DNA of 64,000 bases from an uncultured Desulfovibrio sp. (lineage in GTDB: Bacteria; Desulfobacterota; Desulfovibrionia; Desulfovibrionales; Desulfovibrionaceae). Both the position numbers and the translations under genes were made by a program. The stretch lies in assembly GCA_934546745.1 (NCBI GenBank), contig CAKTDV010000010.1, forward strand, positions 1-64,000, written 5' to 3'. Numbering within the stretch: position 1 is the first letter of the stretch; every line of letters begins with the position of its first letter. This document shows, piece by piece, positions 43,335 to 52,849 of the stretch. The notes under the pieces are model-generated. The model ran no database searches. It was not told the DNA's origin and saw only the letters and a list, made by a program, of their open reading frames with translations.

Positions 43335-44066
43335 TTACGAGGAACCTATTTTCTGGAGTTTCCCAATGTGCATCTCCGCAAGGATGCGCCGCGCGGCTTC
43401 CGCCGGATCGCAGGATCGGGTGATGGGGCGTCCCACAACCAGATAGTCGGCTCCCTCCAGAACGGCTCTGGCCGGGGTCATGACGCGCCGTTGATCGTCC
43501 CGCGCATCGCCCTCCGGGCGGATGCCCGGACACAGGCGGGACAGCGCGGGCGCGGCGGCCTTGACGGCGGCGGCCTCCCATGCGGAGCAGACAACGCCGT
43601 CAAGGCCCCAGAGCGCGGCCTTGCGCGCAAGATCCAATGCGAAATCCGAAGGCGCGGCCTCAATGCCGGGCATGTCGCCCGGGCCGAAGCTGGTCAGGAC
43701 GGTGACCCCGAAGAGGAGGGGCGCGTGCCCGCCCCCGGCGCGCAGGCTGTCCGCGGCGTCACGGGCGGCCTCGCACATGCGTTGCCCTCCCTGCACATGA
43801 AGCGTGATCATATCCGCGCCCCCGCGCGCGGCGGCGCGCACGGCCTGCGCGACCGTATGCGGGATGTCATAGAATTTCAAATCAAGAAAAACCTGGAAGC
43901 CCATCCCTTTCAGGCGCTCCAGAACGGACGGACCGCAGAGCGTGAAGAGTTCCATACCGGCCTTGACCCACGGCGCGATGCCGCGCAGCTTCGCGGCCAG
44001 GGCCAGCGCGGCCTCCTGTTCGGGCACATCAAGGGCGACGGCCAGCTGGGGCGCTGTCGTTGTCAT
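43335..44066 (-). CDS. pyrF: Orotidine-5'-phosphate decarboxylase
   Basis: 243 residues. LAVALDVPEQEAAL, VFLDLKFYDIPHTV (catalytic Lys-Asp pair), GVTVLTSFGP, CPGIRPEGDARDDQRR and VVGRPITRS are the PyrF motifs. It makes UMP. Overlaps gmk by 4 bases. Confidence 0.96.
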   Translation of the reverse strand: MTTTAPQLAVALDVPEQEAALALAAKLRGIAPWVKAGMELFTLCGPSVLERLKGMGFQVFLDLKFYDIPHTVAQAVRAAARGGADMITLHVQGGQRMCEAARDAADSLRAGGGHAPLLFGVTVLTSFGPGDMPGIEAAPSDFALDLARKAALWGLDGVVCSAWEAAAVKAAAPALSRLCPGIRPEGDARDDQRRVMTPARAVLEGADYLVVGRPITRSCDPAEAARRILAEMHIGKLQKIGSS

Positions 44067-44677
44067 GCGAAATCCTCCAGCAGGGCGCGCAGCGTCCGTT
44101 CATGGCAGTGCGGCGCAAGGACGGCGGCCCCGTAGGCGGTGCGCAGCCGCGCATAGGCATCCTCCAGGCGATCGTTGACAATCAGGGCGTCATACCCGGC
44201 GGCTTCCCTCAGCTCGCCACAGGCGTTGGCCAGACGGCGCCGCATGACCTCCTCGCTGTCAAGGCCGCGTTTGCGCAGGCGTCGCCGCAGTTCTTCCAGA
44301 CTGGGGGGAAGAATGAAGATGCGGAAGACCTCCGGCAGGCTGGCTTTGAGCTGGCGCGCGCCCTGCACATCAATATCGAAAAGAACGTCCCTGCCCTGGA
44401 GGAGCATGTCGCGCACGGGCGCCAGAGGCGTGCCGTAGAAATTGCCGTGAACCTCGGCCCATTCGGCAAAGGAACCCTCATCCCGCAGACGCAGAAAGCG
44501 CTCCCTGGAAAGGAAATGATAGTCCCCGCCGTCCCGCTCGCCCTCGCGTGGGGCGCGGGTGGTGCAGGAAATGGAGTAGCTGAGCCGGGGAAATTCCTCA
44601 CGCAGCATCCGTATGAGCGTCGTCTTTCCCGTGCCCGAAGGAGCGCTGATTACCAGGGCTGCGCCTTGACGTTCCAT
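44063..44677 (-). CDS. gmk: Guanylate kinase
   Basis: 204 residues. P-loop SAPSGTGKTTL, GMP-binding SISCTTRAPREGERDGGDYHF, then EWAEVHGNFYGTP and FDIDVQGARQLK. Its ATG overlaps the remA stop (TAATG). Standard gene order pyrF-gmk-remA-yicC on the minus strand (transcribed in reverse of that order). Confidence 0.97.
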   Translation of the reverse strand: MERQGAALVISAPSGTGKTTLIRMLREEFPRLSYSISCTTRAPREGERDGGDYHFLSRERFLRLRDEGSFAEWAEVHGNFYGTPLAPVRDMLLQGRDVLFDIDVQGARQLKASLPEVFRIFILPPSLEELRRRLRKRGLDSEEVMRRRLANACGELREAAGYDALIVNDRLEDAYARLRTAYGAAVLAPHCHERTLRALLEDFA

Positions 44678-44931
44678 TAGTCTCCTTCCTCCTGTGCAAA
44701 ACGCTGGCTGATGGTTTCCGGCTGAATGGCGGAAAGTATGACGTGATTGGAATCCGTTACCAGAATGGAACGGGTTTTGCGCCCCTGCGTCGCGTCGATA
44801 AGGCGTCCCTCGGATCGCGCGTCCTCGCGCAGGCGTTTCATGGGCAGCGACGCGGGAGCGACAATGCTGATGACGCGCGCGGCCAGCACGAAATTTCCGA
44901 AGCCGATATTGACGAGGTGTTCACGCGGCAT
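44677..44931 (-). CDS. remA: RemA/DUF370 DNA-binding protein
   Basis: 84 residues: LVNIGFGNFVLAARVISIVA, GRLIDATQGRKTRSILVTDS, HVILSAIQPETISQRF. In Bacillus RemA activates matrix genes; the role here is unknown. It sits between yicC and gmk as in many genomes. Confidence 0.93.
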   Translation of the reverse strand: MPREHLVNIGFGNFVLAARVISIVAPASLPMKRLREDARSEGRLIDATQGRKTRSILVTDSNHVILSAIQPETISQRFAQEEGD

Positions 44932-44934
44932 GGC

Positions 44935-45816
44935 TTATTCCAGATTCTGTACCTGCTCGCGGCACTTTTCCAGTTCGTTTTTGAAATCCACCACAAGACG
45001 CGAAAGCTGCACGTCAGGCAGTTTGTTGCCACAGGTGTTGATTTCGCGGAAGCATTCCTGCAACGTGAAATCAAGGCGGCGTCCGGCGTCCCCGCCCGCC
45101 TCCAGAAGCTCGCGCAGGCGTTCCAGATGGGTGTCCAGCCGGGTCAGCTCCTCGCTGACGTCCAGCCGATCCGCCAGCAGGGTTATTTCCTGGAGAAAGC
45201 GCCCTTCCTCCAGCTCCTGCCCCACGGCGGCCAGAGCCTCCGTAAGGCGCTCCCGCAGGGCCAGCCCGCGTTCTTCCCTGATTTCCGGCGCGCGTCCGGC
45301 GATGACCTCGCGCCATTCCTGCATACGGAGAATCCGGGAATGCAGATCGGTGGCCAGGGCTTTGCCCTCGCGGGCGCGGGCGTCGTTCCAGTCTTCCAGG
45401 GCTATGGCCAGTCCTTCCTCAAGCCGCGAGGCAAGGCCGTCGTCCGTATCGCCGCCGGTATCGTTCCAGAGGGCGGGCAGCTGGAGAAGGATGTTGTAGT
45501 CGGGCGTGAAGGACTCGCCGCGGCACTGGGCCAGTTCGCGCAGGGCGTCGATCATGGCTCCGGCCTGCGCGGCGTCAAAATTCTGTCCGGGGACGGCGGC
45601 CCCGGCGGATCGCAGCGTCAGCGAGATGTCCACGCGTCCGCGGGAGGCAAAGGCGCGCACGGTCTTCTCAAGGTGCGCCTCCAGACCGCGCGCCGCGGCG
45701 GGCAGACGCCACTTGACGTCCAGATGCCGCCCGTTGACGCTTTTGATTTCCCATAACTGCGTGAAGCCCCCGGATTCGGCGACACAACGTCCGAATCCCG
45801 TCATACTGCGGAGCAT
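44935..45816 (-). CDS. yicC: YicC-family endoribonuclease
   Basis: 293 residues from ATG 45816 (AAGGAAG upstream). MLRSMTGFGRCVAESGGFTQ, EIKSVNGRHLDVKWRLP at the N-terminus and GGDAGRRLDFTLQECFREIN, TCGNKLPD at the C-terminus are the YicC signature. Upstream frames to 46041 are not coding. Confidence 0.95.
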   Translation of the reverse strand: MLRSMTGFGRCVAESGGFTQLWEIKSVNGRHLDVKWRLPAAARGLEAHLEKTVRAFASRGRVDISLTLRSAGAAVPGQNFDAAQAGAMIDALRELAQCRGESFTPDYNILLQLPALWNDTGGDTDDGLASRLEEGLAIALEDWNDARAREGKALATDLHSRILRMQEWREVIAGRAPEIREERGLALRERLTEALAAVGQELEEGRFLQEITLLADRLDVSEELTRLDTHLERLRELLEAGGDAGRRLDFTLQECFREINTCGNKLPDVQLSRLVVDFKNELEKCREQVQNLE

Positions 45817-45955
45817 AGGCTGTCTTCCTTTTTTGAATGCGGGAAGAATAGGGCAAGGCTTGCCGGAAAGCAAGCCGCCGTCCGCCGCAAAGACGGACGG
45901 AGCCATACCGTGGAGGCCGGGCGTTCGCGGCGGAAGATCGCGTCCCGTGCCGGAT

Positions 45956-46225
45956 CTATTCTCCCGCGGCGCAGCCCGTCGGGGTAGCCGACGCGCAGGA
46001 GCCGCCGCAACCGGCAAGCCCCTTGCCCATTTTCGAGGCAAGCGGATGTACCGGCCCGACCTTGAAGGGAAACGCGCCGGTTTTCAGGGGGCTGGGTATG
46101 GAAAGCTGGCGCCGCGTTTCCGTACCGCCGCACACGGGGCACGCGGGAGACGCGGTTTCGCCGCCGCGGCACAGCTCCTCGAATGTCGCGCCGCAGGCGG
46201 CGCATACGTAGTCATACATGGGCAT
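45956..46225 (-). CDS. FmdB-type zinc-ribbon protein
   Basis: 89 residues: MPMYDYVCAACGATFEEL, then CPVCGG, the two CxxC knuckles of a zinc ribbon; the tail is rich in Gly, Ser and Cys (GCGGSCASATPTGCAAGE). Ribosome site GGAGG. Regulatory role is guessed from the family name only. Confidence 0.85.
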   Translation of the reverse strand: MPMYDYVCAACGATFEELCRGGETASPACPVCGGTETRRQLSIPSPLKTGAFPFKVGPVHPLASKMGKGLAGCGGSCASATPTGCAAGE

Positions 46226-46248
46226 GGTGGAGTACCTCCAGAGTGTTG

Positions 46249-47604
46249 TCAGAACGCGCCGTCCAGTAGGGCCACGCGCAGCCCCTGGGGGGTCAGTTCC
46301 AGGGGGCGCACGGGGATCAGGCGGTGCGATTCCGCCGCCTGTGCCGCTTCCGGCGGCAGCAGGCAGGGCACGTAATATTCGTTGACGCCCTTGAGCGGAC
46401 GCCGGCTCCGGCGGGCGTCCTCCAGCGGAACTTCGGGCAGAGGGGTTTCAGGAGCCGCCAGCAGGCGCGGCAGGCGCAACTGCGCCCTCCTGAAGGCGCG
46501 TTGCCGCTCCGCGATGGCGGCCCGTACCCGCGCCGCGCGCTCCTGTTTGAGCCGTTGCGGCAGGTGGCCGTCCATGGCGTCCGCCGCCGTGCCGGGACGG
46601 CGCGAATAGGGGAACACGTGGGCATAGCTGAACGGGAGGCGCCGGATGAGATCCAGCAGGCGGCGGACATCCTCTTCCCGTTCTCCGGGAAAGCCCAGCA
46701 GCATGTCCGCCCCCAGCGCCATGACGGGCCAGTGCCCGTGCAGGCTTTCTACGGCGCGTTCCAGCATGTCCGCCGTGTAGTGGCCGCGTCCCATGCGGCG
46801 CAGGATATCGGGAGAGGCGTGTTGCAGGGAAATATGAAGATGGGGACAGACCATGCGGCAGGATTGCAGGATGTCCAGCCCCCGCGCGTCGAGCTGCGAC
46901 GGTTCCAGCGAGCTGATGCGCAGCCGCGCGCGTCCCGCGAATTCCGGCGCAAGGGCGGCGTCGAGGCGCTGGAGAAGGCTCCAGAAATCGCCGAATTCCG
47001 GCCTGTCGCGTCCGTACTGGCGCAGATTGATGCCGGAAATCATGAGTTCCGCATATCCGGCCTCCAGCAGGCGGCGGGCCTCGCGAACGGCGTCAAAGGG
47101 ATCGCGGCTGCGGCAGGGGCCCCGCGTCAGGGGGACGATGCAGTAGGTGCAGCGGTGGCGGCAACCGTCCTGGACCTTCAGTACGGGGCGTGCCCGGCGA
47201 AAACCGGAGATCGCAAAGGGCGGAAAGGCGCCGTCGCCGCCGTCCGCATCCGCCGGGCCGCGGGAAGCGTCCGGCCCGGCCAGCAGGCGGCTTTTGAATT
47301 CCTGCGGCACGATGGCGTCGGGCACGCCGTCGCCCGTCGCCTGTCCGGCGGCAAGGCGCGCCGCGCAGCCTGTCAGCACAACGCGCGCGCCGGGCGCATC
47401 GCGGCGCAGACGGGCGACGGCATGACGGGCATCGCGTTCTCCGCGCGCCGTGATGGCGCAGGAGTTGACGCAGACGACGTCAGCCGCGCCGGGATTGTCG
47501 CATTCCGTGCCGCCCCGCGCGATCCATGCCTCGCGCAGAGCCTGCGTCTCGTATTGGTTGACTTTACAGCCGAAGGTGACAAAGTGAAATTTCCACGCGC
47601 ACAT
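46249..47604 (-). CDS. mtaB: tRNA methylthiotransferase, MtaB-like
   Basis: About 451 residues (start 47604; a TTG at 47640 with AAGGAA is an alternative). N-terminal UPF0004 domain with FVTFGCKVNQYETQALRE, VNSCAIT and LTGCAA (three Cys), radical-SAM CRHRCTYC (three Cys), and LRISSLEPSQLD. It adds methylthio to t6A37 in tRNAs. The C-terminal TRAM part seems reduced and atypical. Confidence 0.9.
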   Translation of the reverse strand: MCAWKFHFVTFGCKVNQYETQALREAWIARGGTECDNPGAADVVCVNSCAITARGERDARHAVARLRRDAPGARVVLTGCAARLAAGQATGDGVPDAIVPQEFKSRLLAGPDASRGPADADGGDGAFPPFAISGFRRARPVLKVQDGCRHRCTYCIVPLTRGPCRSRDPFDAVREARRLLEAGYAELMISGINLRQYGRDRPEFGDFWSLLQRLDAALAPEFAGRARLRISSLEPSQLDARGLDILQSCRMVCPHLHISLQHASPDILRRMGRGHYTADMLERAVESLHGHWPVMALGADMLLGFPGEREEDVRRLLDLIRRLPFSYAHVFPYSRRPGTAADAMDGHLPQRLKQERAARVRAAIAERQRAFRRAQLRLPRLLAAPETPLPEVPLEDARRSRRPLKGVNEYYVPCLLPPEAAQAAESHRLIPVRPLELTPQGLRVALLDGAF

Positions 47605-47657
47605 ACCTTTGGATGTACGCAAATGGGCCGCGCTTGACAAGTGGAGGTTCCTTGCCC

Positions 47658-48524
47658 ATGCCCCTTCCCCGCGCTCGCCGGATTTTTCGCGGTCTGGTCT
47701 TCTGGCTTTCGCTTGCGCTCTTTCTTTTTCACCTCCTCCCCTGCCGCCTCTCCGCTTCCTCCGTCCGGGAAGCGCCGTCCGCCCCTTCTGGGCTGTCGGG
47801 GTACTGCGGCGGCGTCCCTGATCCCTGGCTGACGGCGGAGGAGGAGCTGGATCTGCGGTGTCTGCTGGCCGTCTACCCGTCCATCCGTCACAGCGCCGTC
47901 GAACGTGGCGGCGCTGTGCTGCTGATCATGGAGGACGGCAGGCGCGTGCCCTACCGTTCCGTCCCGCCCGACCCCGGCGACGTGAAGGAAAGCATGCGCC
48001 AGCCCTACCCGCCGGAACCCCTGCGGCCCGCGACACCGGAAGGGGTCGCGCCCGGCCGCCAGCGCTCTCCGGCGCTGCTGGAGGCGCTCTACGGTTCTTC
48101 CCGGCGCGAGGTTCAGGCGCGGCTTGTTTCCGTACCGATGCCGCGTGGCTCCGTGGCCGTGCACCAGGAGGCGGCGGGGGCCTTTGGGCGTGTGGCGTCC
48201 CGCCTGCGGGAAGCCCTGCGCCGGGATCCCTCCCTGCGCCCCTGGCTGAAACCCGACGGCGGCTTTGCCTGGAGGCGCATTGCGGGCGAAACGCGCCGCA
48301 GCGCCCATGCCTACGGCATCGCCGTAGATCTCAGCGCCGGCCGCGCGCCGTACTGGCGCTGGGGCGGTCCTCGCCCCCATCCGCTGCAATGGAGCTATCC
48401 GGCGGCCATTGTCCGGGCCTTTGAGGCCGAAGGCTTCATCTGGGGGGGGAAGTGGCATGAATACGACATCATGCACTTTGAATACCGGCCGGAGCTGCTC
48501 TGCAAGGCCAGATCCGGACAGTGA
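47658..48524 (+). CDS. M15-type D-Ala-D-Ala carboxypeptidase-like protein
   Basis: 288 residues. N-terminal TM/signal (GLVFWLSLALFLFHLLP), a Pro-rich stretch, and a C-terminal M15 domain with SAHAYGIAVDLS (zinc His and Asp) and WHEYDIMHFEYRP (zinc His). Likely a periplasmic or extracytoplasmic peptidoglycan peptidase. Its start faces that of mtaB 53 bases away. Confidence 0.8.
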   Translation: MPLPRARRIFRGLVFWLSLALFLFHLLPCRLSASSVREAPSAPSGLSGYCGGVPDPWLTAEEELDLRCLLAVYPSIRHSAVERGGAVLLIMEDGRRVPYRSVPPDPGDVKESMRQPYPPEPLRPATPEGVAPGRQRSPALLEALYGSSRREVQARLVSVPMPRGSVAVHQEAAGAFGRVASRLREALRRDPSLRPWLKPDGGFAWRRIAGETRRSAHAYGIAVDLSAGRAPYWRWGGPRPHPLQWSYPAAIVRAFEAEGFIWGGKWHEYDIMHFEYRPELLCKARSGQ

Positions 48525-48543
48525 TCCGGAAGGACGCCGCCCG

Positions 48544-48578
48544 CGCGCGGCGGAAAAAAACGCGGTTTTTTCCTGTGG
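48544..48578. terminator. Terminator-like palindrome
   Basis: GGAAAAAAACGCGGTTTTTTCC, a symmetrical A/T stem around CGCG, between convergent genes. It resembles the block at 43257-43280, so this is a dispersed intergenic element. Confidence 0.55.
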
Positions 48579-48597
48579 CCAGGCGCGGGCATCCGTA

Positions 48598-49344
48598 CTA
48601 TTCGCCGGTGGCGGCGGCCTCATCCACGACCCAGACGAGATCGCCGACGCGCGGGCGCACCATCTGGGCGGGGAGGGTGGGTTCGGCCAGCAGGTTGAGC
48701 GCCCTGGAGAGAACGTCGTGCTTTTCCCTGCCGGTCACGAGGAACATGCAGAGACGCGCGTTGTTGATGACGGGCAGGGTGAGCGTCAGTCTGTCCGCCT
48801 TGCGTTCGGGAACGTACTGATCGATGACGAGGCGTTTCTGTTCCACAAGAGCGGGGGAGTCGGGGAAGATGGAGCCTGTGTGTCCGTCGTCGCCCATGCC
48901 GAGGAGCATGAAGTCAAAGCGGGGAAGGTCGTCGGGGCCGAGATGGAATTCGGTCCGTATCTGCTGTTCATAGCGGACCGCGGCCTCCACGGGATCGGCG
49001 TCGCCGCGCATGCGGTAGAAGTGGGTGGCGGGAACGTGACTGAGCAGCTCGCGGCGGGCGAGGCCGTAGTTGCTGTCGGGATGATCGGGGCCGACGCAGC
49101 GTTCGTCCACCCAGAAGAAGATCATCTTGTCCCAGGGAAGGCGATCGGCCCAGTCGCTCTTCGCCAGCAGCCGGAAGAGGGGAATGGGCGTGTGCCCGCC
49201 GGAGAGCGCGATGGTGAACGCGCCGCGCTCGCTGACGGCCTCCTCGCAGGCGGCGGCGAGAATGTGGGCCGCGCGTTCCGCCATGGCTGCGGGATCCCTG
49301 TGGATATGAACGGAAAGATGGATGGAGCGGCTGCGGCCTTTCAT
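48598..49344 (-). CDS. pgl: 6-phosphogluconolactonase
   Basis: 248 residues: FTIALSGGHTPIPLFRLL, FFWVDERCVGPDHPDSNYGL, LLGMGDDGHTGSIFP, TLTLPVINNAR are the DevB/Pgl motifs. Second step of the oxidative pentose phosphate route. No zwf is in the window. Confidence 0.93.
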   Translation of the reverse strand: MKGRSRSIHLSVHIHRDPAAMAERAAHILAAACEEAVSERGAFTIALSGGHTPIPLFRLLAKSDWADRLPWDKMIFFWVDERCVGPDHPDSNYGLARRELLSHVPATHFYRMRGDADPVEAAVRYEQQIRTEFHLGPDDLPRFDFMLLGMGDDGHTGSIFPDSPALVEQKRLVIDQYVPERKADRLTLTLPVINNARLCMFLVTGREKHDVLSRALNLLAEPTLPAQMVRPRVGDLVWVVDEAAATGE

Positions 49345-49377
49345 TGCTGTGATCTCCTTGACGGGCTGGGATTGGTA

Positions 49378-50424
49378 TTACTGTATGTCTTCGGGAAGGC
49401 TGAGAACCTCGACGTCGTAGAGGACCTGTCCCGTATCGACGGCCATGCTGTACCAGCGCGCTTTGCAGACAAGGGAGGGAGAGGACAGCAGCGCCTGCGC
49501 CTCCGCATCGCTTCTGTCCATGTCGATGGTCCAGCGGTGCTCAAAGTCCGCGCCGGGAGCGGTGTGTTCCGCCGAGTTGAGATTGCGCGAGAGCAGTTCC
49601 CTGCCGTCGGGTGTCTGAAGCGACGCCAGCAGGTTGACGCTGTCGATGCGCCGGGAACTCTTGTTGCGGGCCAGCACATGAATGACCGTAAGCACGGTGC
49701 GGCCGTCGGAGATCATGCCGGTGGAGGCGGTGCAGCTTTCCAGCGGGAGCAGGTTGCGCATGGTGTCCGCGGCGGCCTGGTTACGGCGCACATAGATCTG
49801 GCGTTTGGCCTCCTGACGCTGGAGGTGGGCGGCGCGGAAGGCGGCGACGGCCTGCTGGGCGTTGGCGAAGTCCGTGACGCGCCAGCCGTCGGGCGTGTTG
49901 GCGGCGGTGAACGCCAGCTGAAACGCCTGGTTGTTCAACTGCGGGTGTTTGACGGTGAAGGTGACGACCGCCATGTATTCGGAAACGCGTTGCAGGTGCA
50001 TGGTGGCGCGTAACTGATCCACGAAATCCGGCGGCAGGACGATCAGGGGGCGAAGGAGGAGTTTTTCCTCGTCGGTCTCGTGTTCGGCGGCGGGCTTGGA
50101 GGTGTCGCGGAATTTTGCCAGCAGGGCGAGCTGGACGCGGTGCGTGATGCGTTCCCTCTGCTTCTCGCCGCGCTCAATGAAGGGGTAGCTTTGGGCGATG
50201 GCCGCGGAAAGGCTGGTAAATATGGGGGCGAAGTCGGCAACGCCGGCGAGTTTGGCGATCTGGCCCGGCTTGAGGGCCTCCTGAATCTGATCGGCAAGGT
50301 ATTCCGGACTCTTGTAATACTGATAGGCCTTCCAGCAGAAATAGCCGGTGACGGGCATCGCCACGATGAGAATCCCGGCAAGTATTTTGAGAAGGTGTTT
50401 TTTGACGGAGGCGAGAATGTTCAT
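49378..50424 (-). CDS. Membrane-anchored protein of unknown function
   Basis: 348 residues; ATG 50424 overlaps the stop of the methyltransferase gene (TGATG), ribosome site AAAGGAACG. One N-terminal TM (residues 12-32), then a helical and beta-rich soluble part (YYKSPEYLADQIQEALKPGQ; VEVLSLPEDIQ at the end). No family recognised. Confidence 0.7.
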   Translation of the reverse strand: MNILASVKKHLLKILAGILIVAMPVTGYFCWKAYQYYKSPEYLADQIQEALKPGQIAKLAGVADFAPIFTSLSAAIAQSYPFIERGEKQRERITHRVQLALLAKFRDTSKPAAEHETDEEKLLLRPLIVLPPDFVDQLRATMHLQRVSEYMAVVTFTVKHPQLNNQAFQLAFTAANTPDGWRVTDFANAQQAVAAFRAAHLQRQEAKRQIYVRRNQAAADTMRNLLPLESCTASTGMISDGRTVLTVIHVLARNKSSRRIDSVNLLASLQTPDGRELLSRNLNSAEHTAPGADFEHRWTIDMDRSDAEAQALLSSPSLVCKARWYSMAVDTGQVLYDVEVLSLPEDIQ

Positions 50425-51254
50425 CACACGTTCCTTTGCGGTCTGAGGCCTTCGGATGCGGCGACGGCCGGCGGATGGGGGGGCCGCGGGGAGAAGGCGG
50501 GTCTGTCCCCAGGGCGCGGGGAGCGGCACGGAACCCGCAGCCGCTGCGGCTGTCGGGACAGCGTCGACTGTGGTTCCAGCCTGTCTTCCAGCGGGCGCAA
50601 GGGCAGGAACAGTCCTGTCAGAGGGCGGCTGGGGCCGAAATCGCAGCGCAGGACGCACCATGCGCCCAGCGGCAGGGGCAGCCGCCAGAGCGTCCCGGAC
50701 AGGCCGCGCGCCCTCCAGCAGGCTGGCGGGCCGAAAAACAGGCTGCGGCATGCGGGGGCGCGTCCGCCGCAGTCGCGTACCAGTCTCCAGACATCGCGGG
50801 GCCAGCGCAGGCGGATCGGAGCCTCGGCGCTTCTCCAGAGAAGGCCGTACAGGGACAGCGCGTTCCAGAAGGCGACGGCAAAGCCGCGCGAGGCCGTGCG
50901 ATACGCTTCGGCCACGGCGGAGGCCAGATCGCCGCCCGGCGCGGCGGCGTCCAGCAGCGTCCAGTCAAATTCCCCGTCGTCAAAGGGAAGATGGGCGTCG
51001 GACGCGGCGAAAATCTCCGTTCCTCTGGGGGCGCGGCGCAGCGCGCGCTGGCGCGCCTCCCGATCGTGTTCGCAGGCCGTGACGTCAAAGCCGCAGGAGC
51101 GCAGACGTGACAGCATGTGCCCGTTGCCGCAGTTGATGTAGAGGAGCCGTCGTCCCTGATCCGGCCACGCGCCAAGAAAGATCCGCAGGAGCTCTTCCTG
51201 CTGCGACAGGACGGGATAACCCCGGAAAACGGCGGGCCGCAAGGTCGTTGGCAT
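50424..51254 (-). CDS. Class I SAM-dependent methyltransferase
   Basis: 276 residues. Motif I as LLYINCGNGHMLSRLRSCGF, acidic motif ACEHDREARQ, DAHLPFDDGEFDWTLLDA. The C-terminal third is Arg/Pro/Leu-rich without clear structure. Substrate unknown. Confidence 0.75.
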   Translation of the reverse strand: MPTTLRPAVFRGYPVLSQQEELLRIFLGAWPDQGRRLLYINCGNGHMLSRLRSCGFDVTACEHDREARQRALRRAPRGTEIFAASDAHLPFDDGEFDWTLLDAAAPGGDLASAVAEAYRTASRGFAVAFWNALSLYGLLWRSAEAPIRLRWPRDVWRLVRDCGGRAPACRSLFFGPPACWRARGLSGTLWRLPLPLGAWCVLRCDFGPSRPLTGLFLPLRPLEDRLEPQSTLSRQPQRLRVPCRSPRPGDRPAFSPRPPHPPAVAASEGLRPQRNV

Positions 51255-51374
51255 GAGCTGCTCGTGGTTCTTTTCTGGGCATTATTTGCCAAAGCCGCGC
51301 AAAAGGCAAGCGGCGCGCCCGCCGGACGGTTTGCGGACTGTTCGCGGGCGGGCACGCTGGCCCGTGCCGGCGTG

Positions 51375-52616
51375 TCAGCGGTACATGGGAAGCAGATCGA
51401 AGACAAAGAGCGTGTGGAAGACGGCCACGGCGATACCGTACGCCAGCAGCAGGGGCACGGTGGCCGCGCCGCCCGGCGCGCGGTACGCCCCTTGCGGCGC
51501 GCGGTCGCGGCGGCAGGCGCGCAGCAGCAGGGCGGGGACGATGACGGACCAGACCGAGGCGGCCAGACCGGCCCAGCCGATGGCGGGCAGGAAGCCGTCG
51601 GGCCAGATGATGCCGCAGAGCATGGGCGGCACGAAGGTGATCAGCATGGTCTTGGTGCGGCCCTGGCGGCTGTCGTCAAAGCCACAGAGGTCGGCCATGT
51701 AATCGAACAGGCCGAGGCCCGCGCCGAGGAAGGAGGTCGCCACGGCCAGCAGCGAGAAGGTTTCCAGCATCTTGAGAATGAGGCCGCTGAGCGCGCTGCC
51801 GGAGGCCGCCACCAGATCGCCCACGTTGCCGCCCGCGGCGATGATGTCCCTGAAGGCCGCGCGGGGAATGATGCCGTCGGCGGCGGTGATCCAGACGAGA
51901 TAGCAGGCCAGCGCCATCAGTGTGCCGTTGCGCAGACAGGTGTTGATGGTGTGTCCGTCCTTGCCCAGATATTTGATGAGGCTCGGTACCGAGGCGTGGA
52001 AGCAGAAGGACGTCAGATAGGTGGAGGCCGCGCCGAAAAGGAAGATTGCCTCGCCGTCGTTTTCGCCGTCGAAGAGATTGCCCCACTGGGCGCGGTCGAT
52101 CATGCCGCCGACGGACAGCAGGAAGGTGACGATCATGCCGCCCATCATGACGACGGAAAAGCGATCCACCGCTTTGGAACTCCACCAGACGCAGCCCGCC
52201 AGCAGCAGGGAGAACAGCAGGCTGGCCAGCACGCGCGGCGGCTCCATGCCGGAAGCGGAGGCCAGCGCCCGCGCCACGACCGATCCGCCGCCGCTGACGT
52301 AGGCGTAGACCAGCGTATAGAGGACAAAGGCCAGCGAAAAGCCGTTGAAGGCGCTCCATCGGGGGCCGAGCGTCTCCCGCACCATGGTGTGCATGGTGTG
52401 GCCGCGTTCAAAGTGCAGGTTGACCTCCAGCAGGGCCTGGCTGGCCCGCAGCATGCAGAACCACGAAACAAAGAGCAGTACGGCGGACCAGCCGTACCAC
52501 ATGCCCGCCGAGATCATGGGCAGGCCCAGCATGCCCGCGCCGATGGCCGTTCCCGCCACCATCATGGAGCCGCCGAGGCGGCGCTGGAATGGTTCGCCGA
52601 ATGCGTATCTGTTCAT
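51375..52616 (-). CDS. Aromatic amino acid permease (HAAAP family)
   Basis: 413 residues from ATG 52616, 11 TM segments. MMVAGTAIGAGMLGLPMISA near the N-terminus is the signature of the Tyr/Trp/Ser permease family (TyrP, Mtr, SdaC). Likely imports tyrosine or tryptophan with protons; the exact substrate is not decided. Confidence 0.85.
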   Translation of the reverse strand: MNRYAFGEPFQRRLGGSMMVAGTAIGAGMLGLPMISAGMWYGWSAVLLFVSWFCMLRASQALLEVNLHFERGHTMHTMVRETLGPRWSAFNGFSLAFVLYTLVYAYVSGGGSVVARALASASGMEPPRVLASLLFSLLLAGCVWWSSKAVDRFSVVMMGGMIVTFLLSVGGMIDRAQWGNLFDGENDGEAIFLFGAASTYLTSFCFHASVPSLIKYLGKDGHTINTCLRNGTLMALACYLVWITAADGIIPRAAFRDIIAAGGNVGDLVAASGSALSGLILKMLETFSLLAVATSFLGAGLGLFDYMADLCGFDDSRQGRTKTMLITFVPPMLCGIIWPDGFLPAIGWAGLAASVWSVIVPALLLRACRRDRAPQGAYRAPGGAATVPLLLAYGIAVAVFHTLFVFDLLPMYR

Positions 52617-52849
52617 CTTCCTTCTCCCGGGACAAAAAACATAAGAAATCATGCTACCAGAGAGCGCGCGCCGGATCAAGGACGGTCGCGCCCGGCGCTT
52701 GCCAAAGCGGGCGGCGGCGGCTACCATCCCCTATTCCCCGTCCCGTATCTAGGAGGAGAGGGAGCGCGTTTCCTGACGTTCTCTGTGGGGACGCGGCCGC
52801 GACGGGTTTCGGGATGGGAGAGGTCTCAACCCCCAATAAGGATTTTTTG

